A stretch of DNA of 64,000 nucleotides from CBDCTM01 sp965222005. GTDB taxonomy: Bacteria > Bacteroidota > Bacteroidia > Chitinophagales > Saprospiraceae. Made by a program: the position numbers and the translations under genes. A model generated the notes under the pieces. It searched no databases. It was not told the origin of the DNA and worked only from the letters and a program-made list of their open reading frames with translations. Positions 16,263 through 23,990 of the stretch are shown here, one piece after another; within the stretch, counting starts at the first letter, position 1, and each line of letters begins with the position of its first letter. The stretch spans positions 5,518,001 to 5,582,000 of the forward strand of contig OZ244935.1 in the NCBI GenBank assembly GCA_965222005.1, given 5' to 3'.

Positions 16263-16617
16263 CCGAATAAGCTACTGTTTCATCCAGTAGGATGGCTTCC
16301 TCAATAAGCTGGAGCAAAGCAGGTACCGGCAAATCTTGAAGGCTAAACAATTTAATACCCATCACCTGCTTTCGGCCATTGGCAGTCAATAGCCCCTGCT
16401 CATTGGATAGCTCGCGGCCTCGAGTAAAGGCAAACTCAACGCCCCCAGCTTTGAGTGGATTGATATAGCATATCCAGCTTTTGCGATAGTAAAAGGGAAT
16501 TTTGTATCGGATTTTTGGCTCAATATTCGGAAAGCCAATCATCATATCATGCAGCAGCTGTATCAAATCAGCCTGCTCGCCCTCAAAATCGAGCACAAAT
16601 GCTTGTACCGGAGTCAC
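16243..16617 (-). CDS. DUF1801 (YdhG-like) domain protein
   Basis: 124 residues with a GTG start at 16617 that overlaps the TGA of the upstream TfoX-N gene (GTGA, 4 bp), so the two are translationally coupled. The pattern LLHDMMIGFPNIEPKIRYKIPFYYRKSWICYI, then KAGGVEFAFTRGREL, is that of small DUF1801 domains, whose biochemical function is unknown. The gene's end overlaps the 3' end of the decayed T9SS cargo gene on the other strand. Nothing suggests a secreted or membrane location. Confidence 0.75.
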   Translation of the reverse strand: MTPVQAFVLDFEGEQADLIQLLHDMMIGFPNIEPKIRYKIPFYYRKSWICYINPLKAGGVEFAFTRGRELSNEQGLLTANGRKQVMGIKLFSLQDLPVPALLQLIEEAILLDETVAYSVKKKGR

Positions 16618-16964
16618 TGCTTTTTTCGCTTTTTTGAAGCTTTGGCCAGGGGATTGAAATCAAGCGCCATTTGTACATACTGATCCAGCCTGTCATCCGT
16701 ATCCACGCCTGCTTCATCCACAAACACATAGCCCTTCATCGGGCGGCCCGTAAAGTCCATCGGCCGGCAGCCGGACATTTTTAAGGCAATTGCTTCTCGC
16801 TCCGGGCCGATGCGGGCCATCAGCCGGTCTTCGTGTACACCGATACACATTTTGTCATCCACCATAAAACAAAGCCCGCCAAACATCCGCTTCTCTGCTG
16901 GTTCCGCCCCTTTGGCAAGGAGGCTGTTTCGGACACGATCGGCCAGTAATTCGTTGTAAGCCAT
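16614..16964 (-). CDS. TfoX N-terminal domain protein
   Basis: 116 residues. The MAYNELLADRVRNSLL start, the EKRMFGGLCFMVDDKMCIGV core and GRPMKGYVFVDEAG match the TfoX N-terminal fold, which in Proteobacteria belongs to a competence regulator but in stand-alone form is of unknown role. The C-terminal TfoX domain is absent. The end is a lysine-rich tail (KASKKRKKQ). It is coupled to the DUF1801 gene downstream through a 4-bp overlap, and such pairs are frequent in Bacteroidota. Confidence 0.82.
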   Translation of the reverse strand: MAYNELLADRVRNSLLAKGAEPAEKRMFGGLCFMVDDKMCIGVHEDRLMARIGPEREAIALKMSGCRPMDFTGRPMKGYVFVDEAGVDTDDRLDQYVQMALDFNPLAKASKKRKKQ

Positions 16965-17200
16965 TGGTTTATTTATTAGTTTGTAACTTTATTCACTACG
17001 TCCAAAATACTACGAATATGTTTAAAATTAATATTTTCACTAATGTGAAAATCTTTTTTCGCTACACTTCAGCTATTTTTCGCCCCGTACCGTCCAGGTA
17101 CGACCCTCAAAAGGAGCTTCGCCTAGCTGTGAAATCCATTTCATATTAAAACAAATACTAGACATACGCTAATTTTAATCCACTCATCTCCTTTTTCGCT

Positions 17201-17455
17201 ATGCTGACTTTGATAATCTTGATACTAGTGACGGGACTGGCAGTAGTTGTTTGGCAAAAGATGCGACAGATATACGCTCAGTACCGCTGTTTGGATCATA
17301 GCGAAGTGCATGCCTTCATGACCGGGAGCTTGCGCAAACGGAATGCTAATGCTTACCGCAGAGCAGTGGCTCATCTGGGTCTTTGTGAAAAATGTCAGCA
17401 GCGCCTGCAAAACTACGATGGCCGGGAAAACCTGGAGGAGCATCTCGTTGACTAA
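17201..17455 (+). CDS. Small membrane protein with anti-sigma-like His/Cys motif
   Basis: 84 residues: an N-terminal transmembrane segment (about 2-20, TLIILILVTGLAVVVW) followed by a cytosolic helix-rich part with HSEVHAFMTGSLRKR and HLGLCEKCQQRL. The H...H...C..C arrangement resembles the zinc-binding start of anti-sigma factors, but the order (membrane first) differs and no sigma-factor gene is adjacent. The coding signal is fair rather than strong. It could be a real small regulator or a chance frame. Confidence 0.5.
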   Translation: MLTLIILILVTGLAVVVWQKMRQIYAQYRCLDHSEVHAFMTGSLRKRNANAYRRAVAHLGLCEKCQQRLQNYDGRENLEEHLVD

Positions 17456-17478
17456 AGACTACTCCTGGTGGCCGAGCA

Positions 17479-19113
17479 CTAAAAGTCAGAAAAGTATTCC
17501 CTGGCCCGCCGATTAAAATCCATAGCATTGATGGAATTGGGATCCGTAGAATCCTGAGGAGCATCCCGGTACAAATCTGCTTCCCAGTTGGGGTTGGTCA
17601 TCTCCCCTCTTGCCGTGCTATGTAAGAGCTGATAATTGCCGTTGGCAAGGGATGGGTTGTAAAACAAAAACTTGACATTGCGCTGGCGGGTTCGTGGCAG
17701 GTCATTGTACACCCAAATCTGATAGGGCGGAGCTGAAGGTTCATTCTCTACCGACACAATATCATTTGGTTTTCCATATTTCATAAATATCCATCCCCGA
17801 TCTGTTTCAAAGCCACGGCCAAAGGCGCTGTAAAATTCTTTATCTACCGCCCGGGCCACCTCCATATATTTTTTGTAAGATATTGCCGGGCTGTTGGGAT
17901 TGTAGCTCGCCCAATAGCTAAACAAGTACCTGCGCTGAGCTTCCGACTCTCCTTTGGCCAGCATCAGATTGACGACCTCTACATCGGCATCCGGCACATT
18001 CATGGCAATAGCACGCAGTGAATAAGCCAGCTCCGCAGAATCGAGTTGGCTGACAAACTCTTCTTCGATGGGCGCTTCAGAGAGTTTTTCAAGTTTCAAA
18101 TAGGGGTTGCTGCGTTGGAAAAATATCTTTTTACTACTCAGCAATTTACTTTCGCGATTGCGGATTTCAACCACCAGATTGTAGTTGCCGGATTCCAATT
18201 TGGCAATATCCATCTGAATTAGCAATACATTCACGTTTTTCGGTTCTCTCTTTTTATGACCCAGTGCCACCGTTTGTACCTGGCCATTGCCCGCCACCTT
18301 TTCAATAGCATAGCGGACCAAAAACTGATCGCCAATTGCTTTATCAGCATTGTACACTTCGTGATAAAAAATCAGGCGGGCAGCACGCCGGTCGTAAAAA
18401 TTGAAAGGTAGCGGCTCCATGTAATAGCCATTCTTGACAAAAGGATTGGATGCCTCTGTACTTTCAAATGAAGCCAACAACTGAATATCGCTTTGTTGCA
18501 AAGTCTGCTCCCCAAAATCAACCGCCAACGCGGCTTTATATGTTTTGGCATTCTCTGCTTCATTCATATCCTGGATGGATACTTCCAGCTGGTAATCCCC
18601 TTCCTTGAGCGCAAAGCGTTTGAGGTCGATAAAGTTGAGGCGCTGCCTGGAGAGTGGGCTGTGCAGTTTGTATTTATCAAATTTTACAATTTCCTCCCCC
18701 TGCTTGATGAGCATGATCACCTCCACACTGGCTTGAAGTTGACTATCCCGCTCAATAAAACTCACGGTACGCCCCACAATGTGCAGATACACCTCTACAT
18801 AGCTTTGCGCTGGGCTTTTGAAGGCAGCATAAGAAACGCTGGCATCTATGGCGCTGAGTTGTGTGCCCATGCAAAGGCAGGCTGCTACTGCTATGATTAG
18901 AGCATGTTTGGATTTTACCCTTCGGGCTGTTCTTGCCAAATTTTCCCCTGTACATTCTTGTTCTTCGGTCGCGTAGCTAAGGCTATGCTCCCGGTATCCC
19001 ATCCGCTTTGTGCAGTTCACAAGCTTTCGCTTGCTCAGGCCTCGTTCAGAATAAAATTTGGCTGTGTTCGCTCCAAAAGCAAATTCCCAACATACTCTTA
19101 TATATTTTTTCAT
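17479..19113 (-). CDS. GWxTD domain protein with an element-derived insertion in its signal peptide
   Basis: 544 residues as read from the ATG at 19113. Residues 6-73 are encoded by a family A element; without it the start would be MKKYIIAVAACLCMGTQLSA, a normal signal peptide. The mature part has beta-rich repeats, then near the C-terminus GRGFETDRGWIFMKYGKPNDI, a clear GWxTD motif region, and YQIWVYNDL with KFLFYNPS. GWxTD domains are common in Bacteroidota and Acidobacteria exported proteins; their role is unknown. Because the insertion is 204 bp the frame stays open, but export may be impaired unless an internal start (for example the Met in the CLCMGTQ segment) or tolerance rescues it. 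Confidence 0.82.
   Translation of the reverse strand: MKKYIRVCWEFAFGANTAKFYSERGLSKRKLVNCTKRMGYREHSLSYATEEQECTGENLARTARRVKSKHALIIAVAACLCMGTQLSAIDASVSYAAFKSPAQSYVEVYLHIVGRTVSFIERDSQLQASVEVIMLIKQGEEIVKFDKYKLHSPLSRQRLNFIDLKRFALKEGDYQLEVSIQDMNEAENAKTYKAALAVDFGEQTLQQSDIQLLASFESTEASNPFVKNGYYMEPLPFNFYDRRAARLIFYHEVYNADKAIGDQFLVRYAIEKVAGNGQVQTVALGHKKREPKNVNVLLIQMDIAKLESGNYNLVVEIRNRESKLLSSKKIFFQRSNPYLKLEKLSEAPIEEEFVSQLDSAELAYSLRAIAMNVPDADVEVVNLMLAKGESEAQRRYLFSYWASYNPNSPAISYKKYMEVARAVDKEFYSAFGRGFETDRGWIFMKYGKPNDIVSVENEPSAPPYQIWVYNDLPRTRQRNVKFLFYNPSLANGNYQLLHSTARGEMTNPNWEADLYRDAPQDSTDPNSINAMDFNRRAREYFSDF
18897..19100. mobile_element. MITE-like inverted-repeat element, family A copy 3, in frame inside a gene
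   Basis: A 204-bp element with ends TTAGAGCATGTTTGGATTTT (18897) and, on the minus strand from 19100, TAAGAGTATGTTGGGAATTT. It contains the family core TTTTGGAGCGAACACAGCC and an internal imperfect hairpin (GCATAGCCTTAGCTACGC). It has no stop codon in the frame of the GWxTD gene, adding exactly 68 codons. Excision in silico rejoins TAT-A to TC-ATA and restores a standard signal peptide. Confidence 0.78.
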
Positions 19114-19310
19114 GGTACAGATTTTTTGATATACAGATTTTTAGACTGCAGGTGGTCTCTCCTCTGTTGTCCGGCCCTCTGGCCTCTGGCTTCAGACCAT
19201 AAATTACCCATTTTCGGGGGCTTTCTCAAGTCGATTTGGCCTATAAGTCAGGTTCCTAACACTCCGGCAGGTGCTAATTTTGGAAGTATGGGAGGCGAAT
19301 ACAGCAGCTG

Positions 19311-19757
19311 CTATTGTTCTTTGAGCAGTTTGAATCTGAAGGAAGAACCTCGCATTTGCATGCTCAACACTAATAGACTATCTCCGCCTTGCTCGATCGT
19401 ATAATCGATTGGATGAGGTTTTGCATTTTGGTGGAGGTGGTCGCCATGCAATTCAAAGGGATGCTCTTCGGCTTCACCGAGAATATTGGTAGTCATTGTA
19501 TTACTTTCCGTAAACTCAAAAAAAGCATCATCCATCGACTCTACTGGCTTACCATCGCGCCAGGTTTCCGTCACTTCCCAATGCCCCAGCAGCTGCGCCT
19601 TTCCAAAGGCTTTAGCGACGCTTTCTATTTCGGGCTGTTGGGCATCTGTGCTGTCTGTTTCTTCATTTGCCGATGAAGGTTCACTATTGGAACAAGCAAT
19701 TGGGAAGGTCAGCAAGCTGAATGAAAGTACCACGAAGTAAATTACAACTCTTTTCAT
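19311..19757 (-). CDS. Lipocalin-like putative lipoprotein
   Basis: 148 residues. The lipoprotein signal ends FPIACSN with Cys at about 22, followed by an acidic linker rich in Ser/Glu/Asp. The body (LLGHWEVTETWRDGKPV, FFEFTESNTMTTN, LHQNAKPHPIDYTIEQGGDSLLVLS) has the layout of a small lipocalin-like (DUF-type) beta barrel: a GHW start, then alternating strands describing size and threshold. These are common in Bacteroidota; ligand unknown. It lies 198 bp upstream of the GWxTD gene on the same strand. Confidence 0.78.
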   Translation of the reverse strand: MKRVVIYFVVLSFSLLTFPIACSNSEPSSANEETDSTDAQQPEIESVAKAFGKAQLLGHWEVTETWRDGKPVESMDDAFFEFTESNTMTTNILGEAEEHPFELHGDHLHQNAKPHPIDYTIEQGGDSLLVLSMQMRGSSFRFKLLKEQ

Positions 19758-19895
19758 GCGCTTATCGAATTGGTGGCTGACCCGATTCTGTCAATTTGAG
19801 CCACCGGGCCGGATACATTTTTAGAAGGCTGGTCAGTACAATTTCAAACTTTTAGTCAAAAGTAATTATTATTCCAGCAATCAAAAAATGAAATT

Positions 19896-21116
19896 TTATT
19901 CCAGATCAATCACCGTAATCTCCGGCAAAATGCCTACCCGCCCCGGATACCCCAAATAGCCCAAGCCCCGATTGACGTACAAATATTGCTGCCCCTGCCG
20001 GTAAAGCCCTGCCCACTGTTTGTAAATATACCTCGCCGGGCTCCATTTGATCCATCCCCGGATTTCGATGCCAAACTGCATGCCGTGTGTGTGACCGGAA
20101 AAGGTAATTGCAATTCCAGGATATTCTTTAAGTACTTCAGCTTCCCAATGAGATGGATCGTGGGAAAGCAAAAGTTTCAACCCTGCCTGCTCACATCCCA
20201 CATAAGCATCCTCCAACCGACCGTATTTGGGAAAGCGCCTGCTGGCCGACCAGTTCTCCACACCAATTATTGCCACTTCTTCTTCTCTTATCTTCAATAA
20301 CTGATGTGCATTGAGCAAAAGCTTCCATCCCAACTGGCGATGTACATCCTTCAACATCGCCAGATTTTTTTCTTTTTCTTTCAGGTTGGGCCAGGCTACA
20401 TAATCGCCATAATCGTGATTGCCTAAAATTGAAAAAACGCCATACTTTGATTCTATTTTGTCAAAAATGTCAATAAAGCCGAGCATTTCGGAAGCCTTAT
20501 TGTTTACCAAATCACCTGTAAAAAATACCAGATCAGCATTTTCTCGATTAATCATCTGAACGGCTCTACGAACCGGATCGGGAGATGTAAAACTACCACA
20601 ATGAATATCTGAAATATGTACTATACGAAGTCCTTTCAAAGCTGTAGGCAAATCCGAAATCCAGATCTTTTCATGAAATAGGCGATACCGATGTCGGTTG
20701 CGAAGCATACCGTACAGCAGCAGAAAAAACGGCAAAATTCCTGCTGATACGGCAATTGATGACATAAGTCCGCTCCTCCCAATATTGGACGTGAAGCTTT
20801 TGTCAAATTGAGCAAATAGTAGTACAACAAGCCGCCGTGCATCGTCCATCAGCAGTACAACAACCATTAGCAATTTGCACAAATAGGCGATCATCAAAAT
20901 AGCCCTGAGCGTGATAAACAAATTGCGCCGGCGTGAGTTAGCTTGAAAATACGGTAGTCCGACAAGCAAGAGCAAGGCTAGCAAAGGTAAAAACCAATAG
21001 ACACTGTACAATAAAAATCTGCTCTCCGGATGCCATGCCTGAGATATATGCTGAAATGCCTGAAAAGCATAAATGTCAAACAGTAAAACTAAAAGCAAAA
21101 AAGGAATCAACCTCAT
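19896..21116 (-). CDS. Membrane-anchored calcineurin-like metallophosphoesterase
   Basis: 406 residues. The first 145 residues hold four to five transmembrane helices. The catalytic domain then shows the complete metal-binding set: ISDIHCGS (D, H), FTGDLVNN (GD), GNHDYGDY (GNHD), and SGHTHGMQ (GHTH), typical of the YkuE/YaeI class of metallophosphoesterases. These act on phosphodiesters such as UDP-diacylglucosamine or lipid intermediates at the inner membrane; the substrate here is not known. The gene starts just after the rplS terminator, so it must have its own promoter or depend on read-through. Confidence 0.88.
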   Translation of the reverse strand: MRLIPFLLLVLLFDIYAFQAFQHISQAWHPESRFLLYSVYWFLPLLALLLLVGLPYFQANSRRRNLFITLRAILMIAYLCKLLMVVVLLMDDARRLVVLLFAQFDKSFTSNIGRSGLMSSIAVSAGILPFFLLLYGMLRNRHRYRLFHEKIWISDLPTALKGLRIVHISDIHCGSFTSPDPVRRAVQMINRENADLVFFTGDLVNNKASEMLGFIDIFDKIESKYGVFSILGNHDYGDYVAWPNLKEKEKNLAMLKDVHRQLGWKLLLNAHQLLKIREEEVAIIGVENWSASRRFPKYGRLEDAYVGCEQAGLKLLLSHDPSHWEAEVLKEYPGIAITFSGHTHGMQFGIEIRGWIKWSPARYIYKQWAGLYRQGQQYLYVNRGLGYLGYPGRVGILPEITVIDLE

Positions 21117-21131
21117 ACGTATCGAATATTC

Positions 21132-21169
21132 AAAAAAGCCTTGATAGTTGATACCATCAAGGCTTTTTT
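21132..21169. terminator. Bidirectional rho-independent terminator after rplS
   Basis: AAAAAAGCCTTGAT (21132-21145) and ATCAAGGCTTTTTT (21156-21169) form a perfect 14-bp stem with a 10-base loop. A-run and T-run on both sides allow function in both directions. On the minus strand it terminates rplS, 26 bp after its stop. Confidence 0.92.
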
Positions 21170-21194
21170 ATAAAATTCAGCCGGTACAAGAAAA

Positions 21195-21602
21195 TCAAAC
21201 CTTAGCTGGAGTGGGTTCTGGCGCAGGTGCAGGCTTCGATGCCTGAGCAGGTTTAACAAATTTGCGCTCTTTGATACGTGCCTTTTTGCCCACCAGCCTG
21301 CGGAGGTAAAAAAGCTTGGCTCTACGCACTCTACCGCGCTTCAGCACTTTAATTCCATCAATGGCCGGAGAGGCTAAAGGAAAAATCCGCTCTACCCCTA
21401 CTCCGTTGGATACCTTGCGTACAGTAAACGTCTTAGTAGCGCCTGTCCCTTTGATCTGAATCACATCGCCCCTGAATTCCTGGATACGCTCCTTATTTCC
21501 TTCCTTAATCTTGTAGCTCACCACCACATTATCTCCCGCCCGGAATGAAGGATGATTTTGACCCTGTGACATCTGCTCCTGTACATAATTGATAGCGTCC
21601 AT
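21195..21602 (-). CDS. rplS: 50S ribosomal protein L19
   Basis: 135 residues. The SYKIKEGNKERIQEFRGDVI, FTVRKVSNGVGVERIFPLAS and KRGRVRRAKLFYLRRLVGK blocks are conserved L19 signatures. L19 sits at the interface of the 30S and 50S subunits. The C-terminal tail (KPAQASKPAPAPEPTP) is a Pro/Ala extension beyond the usual 115 residues, common in Bacteroidota. It has its own promoter (TAACTTTG at 21643-21650) and a strong terminator, so it is transcribed as a single gene. Confidence 0.97.
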   Translation of the reverse strand: MDAINYVQEQMSQGQNHPSFRAGDNVVVSYKIKEGNKERIQEFRGDVIQIKGTGATKTFTVRKVSNGVGVERIFPLASPAIDGIKVLKRGRVRRAKLFYLRRLVGKKARIKERKFVKPAQASKPAPAPEPTPAKV

Positions 21603-21642
21603 CGTAGTAAAATTTAATACCTGTTTTTAATTTTTCGGGACG

Positions 21643-21673
21643 CAAAGTTACGTATATTATTTGGACAATGAAA
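21643..21673 (-). promoter_or_regulatory. Bacteroidota-type promoter of rplS
   Basis: On the minus strand TAACTTTG (21650-21643) followed by CGTCCC is a typical -7 element. The -33 position about 20 bases upstream reads TTT rather than TTG. The start of transcription would lie close to 21635, giving a leader of about 35 bases. Confidence 0.6.
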
Positions 21674-21713
21674 GATTTTGGTAATAATAATTTTGCCTGC
21701 AAGAAGTGCAAAA

Positions 21714-23981
21714 CTACCGGATAAGGCTGACAAATCCTTGATATTCCTGCCTTTGGCCCCTGGGCCCTTTGAATTGGATAGCATACACATAAACCCCGTT
21801 CGGTACTGCCTTTCCGGTGTTTTTCCTACGACCATTCCAGCCTTCTTCCGGATTGCGGCTCTGAAAAAGCACTCCGCCCCAGCGGTCAAAAATGGTCATC
21901 TCATAATCACGAATCCCTCTAAAATAACCTCCTCCCCTAAATTCCTCATTCTTGGCATCTTCATTCGGCGTGAAGGCATTGGGCATGAAAAAGGTCACCT
22001 GCGGCTCCACATCCACCCATTGACGGGCCGTATCCTGGCAACCGTAATGGTGGGTAATGACCAACTCCACCAACTGTAAACCCGTATCCCGAAAGGTGTA
22101 AGCAGGGTTTTTCAGAAAGGTATAATCCTCGCCATTGAAGGTCCATTCCCAGAAACGGGCATGCCTGGATTGGTCATAAAACTGCACATCGGGCGCAAAG
22201 TTCGAAATACCTGTGGGTGGCGTATAGCTAAAGGCTGCTTCAGGAAACGAATCGACGAAGATCAGATTTGGAAATGTTTTGGAAGTATAGCAGCCGATCG
22301 GCGAAGTAATATCCACCGATACCGTGAAGGTGCCTGGCTCCTGGTATATATGTGTCGGGCTAATTGCATTAACTGAGTTGCCATCTCCAAAATCCCAGAT
22401 GATATCATAGGTTTCATCTACTGGAGCGGACAGGTTGGTAAATGTCACCGGCATGGGCGGGCAGCCCTCCTCCGCGCTCGGCTCGATGATGATAAGCGGC
22501 GGCACCGGATACCAGTTGACTGATTTAGTGATTGAGTCTTTACAACTAATCTCATTGGTCACGACCAGCTCTACGTCCCGAAGGCCGGGCGTGCGATATT
22601 CATATACTGGATGCTGTTCTTCGGAAGTGGAACCATCTCCAAACGTCCATTGCCAGCTGCTAAAGGGTATTGTGCCTTCCGGCGTTTGATCGGTAAATGT
22701 TACCGGCCCGGCAATACAGGTATCGTAGTCAAATTCAAAATCAGCAAGTATTGGCTCTGCAATTTTTACTGAAATAAAGGCTGTGTCTGTACAATTGGTG
22801 CCAGGGTTGAGGATCATCATGCCTGTAAATGTGCCTGGCCCCGGAAATTCTACAGTGACATGCCTGGTATTAAACGCAAGCGGCGACAAGCCCAAGCCAG
22901 GCCCTTCAAAAGTCCACAAATATTCATCGATATAGAGCAAATTAGTGCTCTGATTGCGCATGTAAAATTCCGTTTCGGAGCAAGAAGTAAAGCTATACAT
23001 GCCATCTTCTAAAGAAGCATCCAGCCCAGCATTTACAGTAGGCTCGCAATAGGTTACATTAAACTGAAAATCGCGCTGTACGGTACTCAACAACTCTCCA
23101 CTACGGTACTCCTTCACACAAATGCCTACTACAAACTGGCCCTGAACGAGCGGCGTTCCGGTGATCATACCGCTGGCAGGATCAATAGCCAGATCGGCAC
23201 TTACACCCAGCGGATTGGTGGCGCTGTAGTTGGGTAGCACATAATTGACGGGCTGGTATGGTGGTGGAGCATCGGGATTGGGATAAATACCCGTGTAACT
23301 ATATGCCGGACCAAATAAGCCGCCGCCCAGCAAGGGACTGCAAAATTCATATACCAACTGATCGCCATCCGGATCAGTAGCTGAATGATCGAACATCAGG
23401 GGCTGACCTGCACAAATTACTATTGGTGGAAACTCATTAAATTCCGGGCTACTGTTTTGCAATTGCTGCGCCGAAGCTTTGAGCTCCATTGTATAGGTCG
23501 CGCCTACTTCATCAGGCTGGTAAATGTTGCTGATCGTACTGTTTCGGCAACAGCGCTGATAGGTCACAAAATAGCTGTCATTGATCTCCGGCAAACTCAG
23601 TTCAAAAGTATAAATACCTTCCTCCACACACACATTGGCAGGCACTACCACGCAAGGGTTGCCTGCATCAGGAGGTATATTCGTTACCAGCGGAGCAGGT
23701 AAAATAATGCTAGAAATATAAGGAACATTAGAATCGCCTTGATAAATGGTGATGGTGCCAGGCTCGGTGCCAGGTAGGCTATCAAAATCCTGTCCGCCGC
23801 CCTGGCAGTCACGATACACTTTCATGGTAAAACGGTACAACAGCTGGCCAGGATTGGCTGGGTCGGGGCCGAGGTTAACATAATACACCTCTCCGCCAAT
23901 AATATGATATGCCGAAAGCACCCCTGCCAGAAAACAAAAACCAATCACCCATGCCAACCGATAGCAGAGCTTTTTTGTCAT
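21714..23981 (-). CDS. PKD-repeat surface protein with type B T9SS (CHU_C) tail, HIIGG family member 1
   Basis: 755 residues. Signal peptide 1-24, then mature YHIIGGEVYY. Residues 25-330 are a beta-rich domain shared by all four paralogues (VYRDCQGGG, PANVCVEEGIYTF, YQRCCRNSTI, ATDPDGDQLVYEFCSPL, VVGICVKEYR). About 400-660 hold three PKD-type domains (WTFGDGSTSEEQHPVYEY, IWDFGDGNSVNAISPTHIY, WEWTFNGED). The last 95 residues (FFMPNAFTPNEDAKNEEF, IFDRWGGVLF, GWNGRR, VPNGVYVYAI) are a type B gliding-type sorting domain. Probably anchored in or released from the cell surface as an adhesin-like structure. Its C-terminal half is nearly identical to the next gene. Confidence 0.88.
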   Translation of the reverse strand: MTKKLCYRLAWVIGFCFLAGVLSAYHIIGGEVYYVNLGPDPANPGQLLYRFTMKVYRDCQGGGQDFDSLPGTEPGTITIYQGDSNVPYISSIILPAPLVTNIPPDAGNPCVVVPANVCVEEGIYTFELSLPEINDSYFVTYQRCCRNSTISNIYQPDEVGATYTMELKASAQQLQNSSPEFNEFPPIVICAGQPLMFDHSATDPDGDQLVYEFCSPLLGGGLFGPAYSYTGIYPNPDAPPPYQPVNYVLPNYSATNPLGVSADLAIDPASGMITGTPLVQGQFVVGICVKEYRSGELLSTVQRDFQFNVTYCEPTVNAGLDASLEDGMYSFTSCSETEFYMRNQSTNLLYIDEYLWTFEGPGLGLSPLAFNTRHVTVEFPGPGTFTGMMILNPGTNCTDTAFISVKIAEPILADFEFDYDTCIAGPVTFTDQTPEGTIPFSSWQWTFGDGSTSEEQHPVYEYRTPGLRDVELVVTNEISCKDSITKSVNWYPVPPLIIIEPSAEEGCPPMPVTFTNLSAPVDETYDIIWDFGDGNSVNAISPTHIYQEPGTFTVSVDITSPIGCYTSKTFPNLIFVDSFPEAAFSYTPPTGISNFAPDVQFYDQSRHARFWEWTFNGEDYTFLKNPAYTFRDTGLQLVELVITHHYGCQDTARQWVDVEPQVTFFMPNAFTPNEDAKNEEFRGGGYFRGIRDYEMTIFDRWGGVLFQSRNPEEGWNGRRKNTGKAVPNGVYVYAIQFKGPRGQRQEYQGFVSLIR

Positions 23982-23990
23982 ATCACTATA

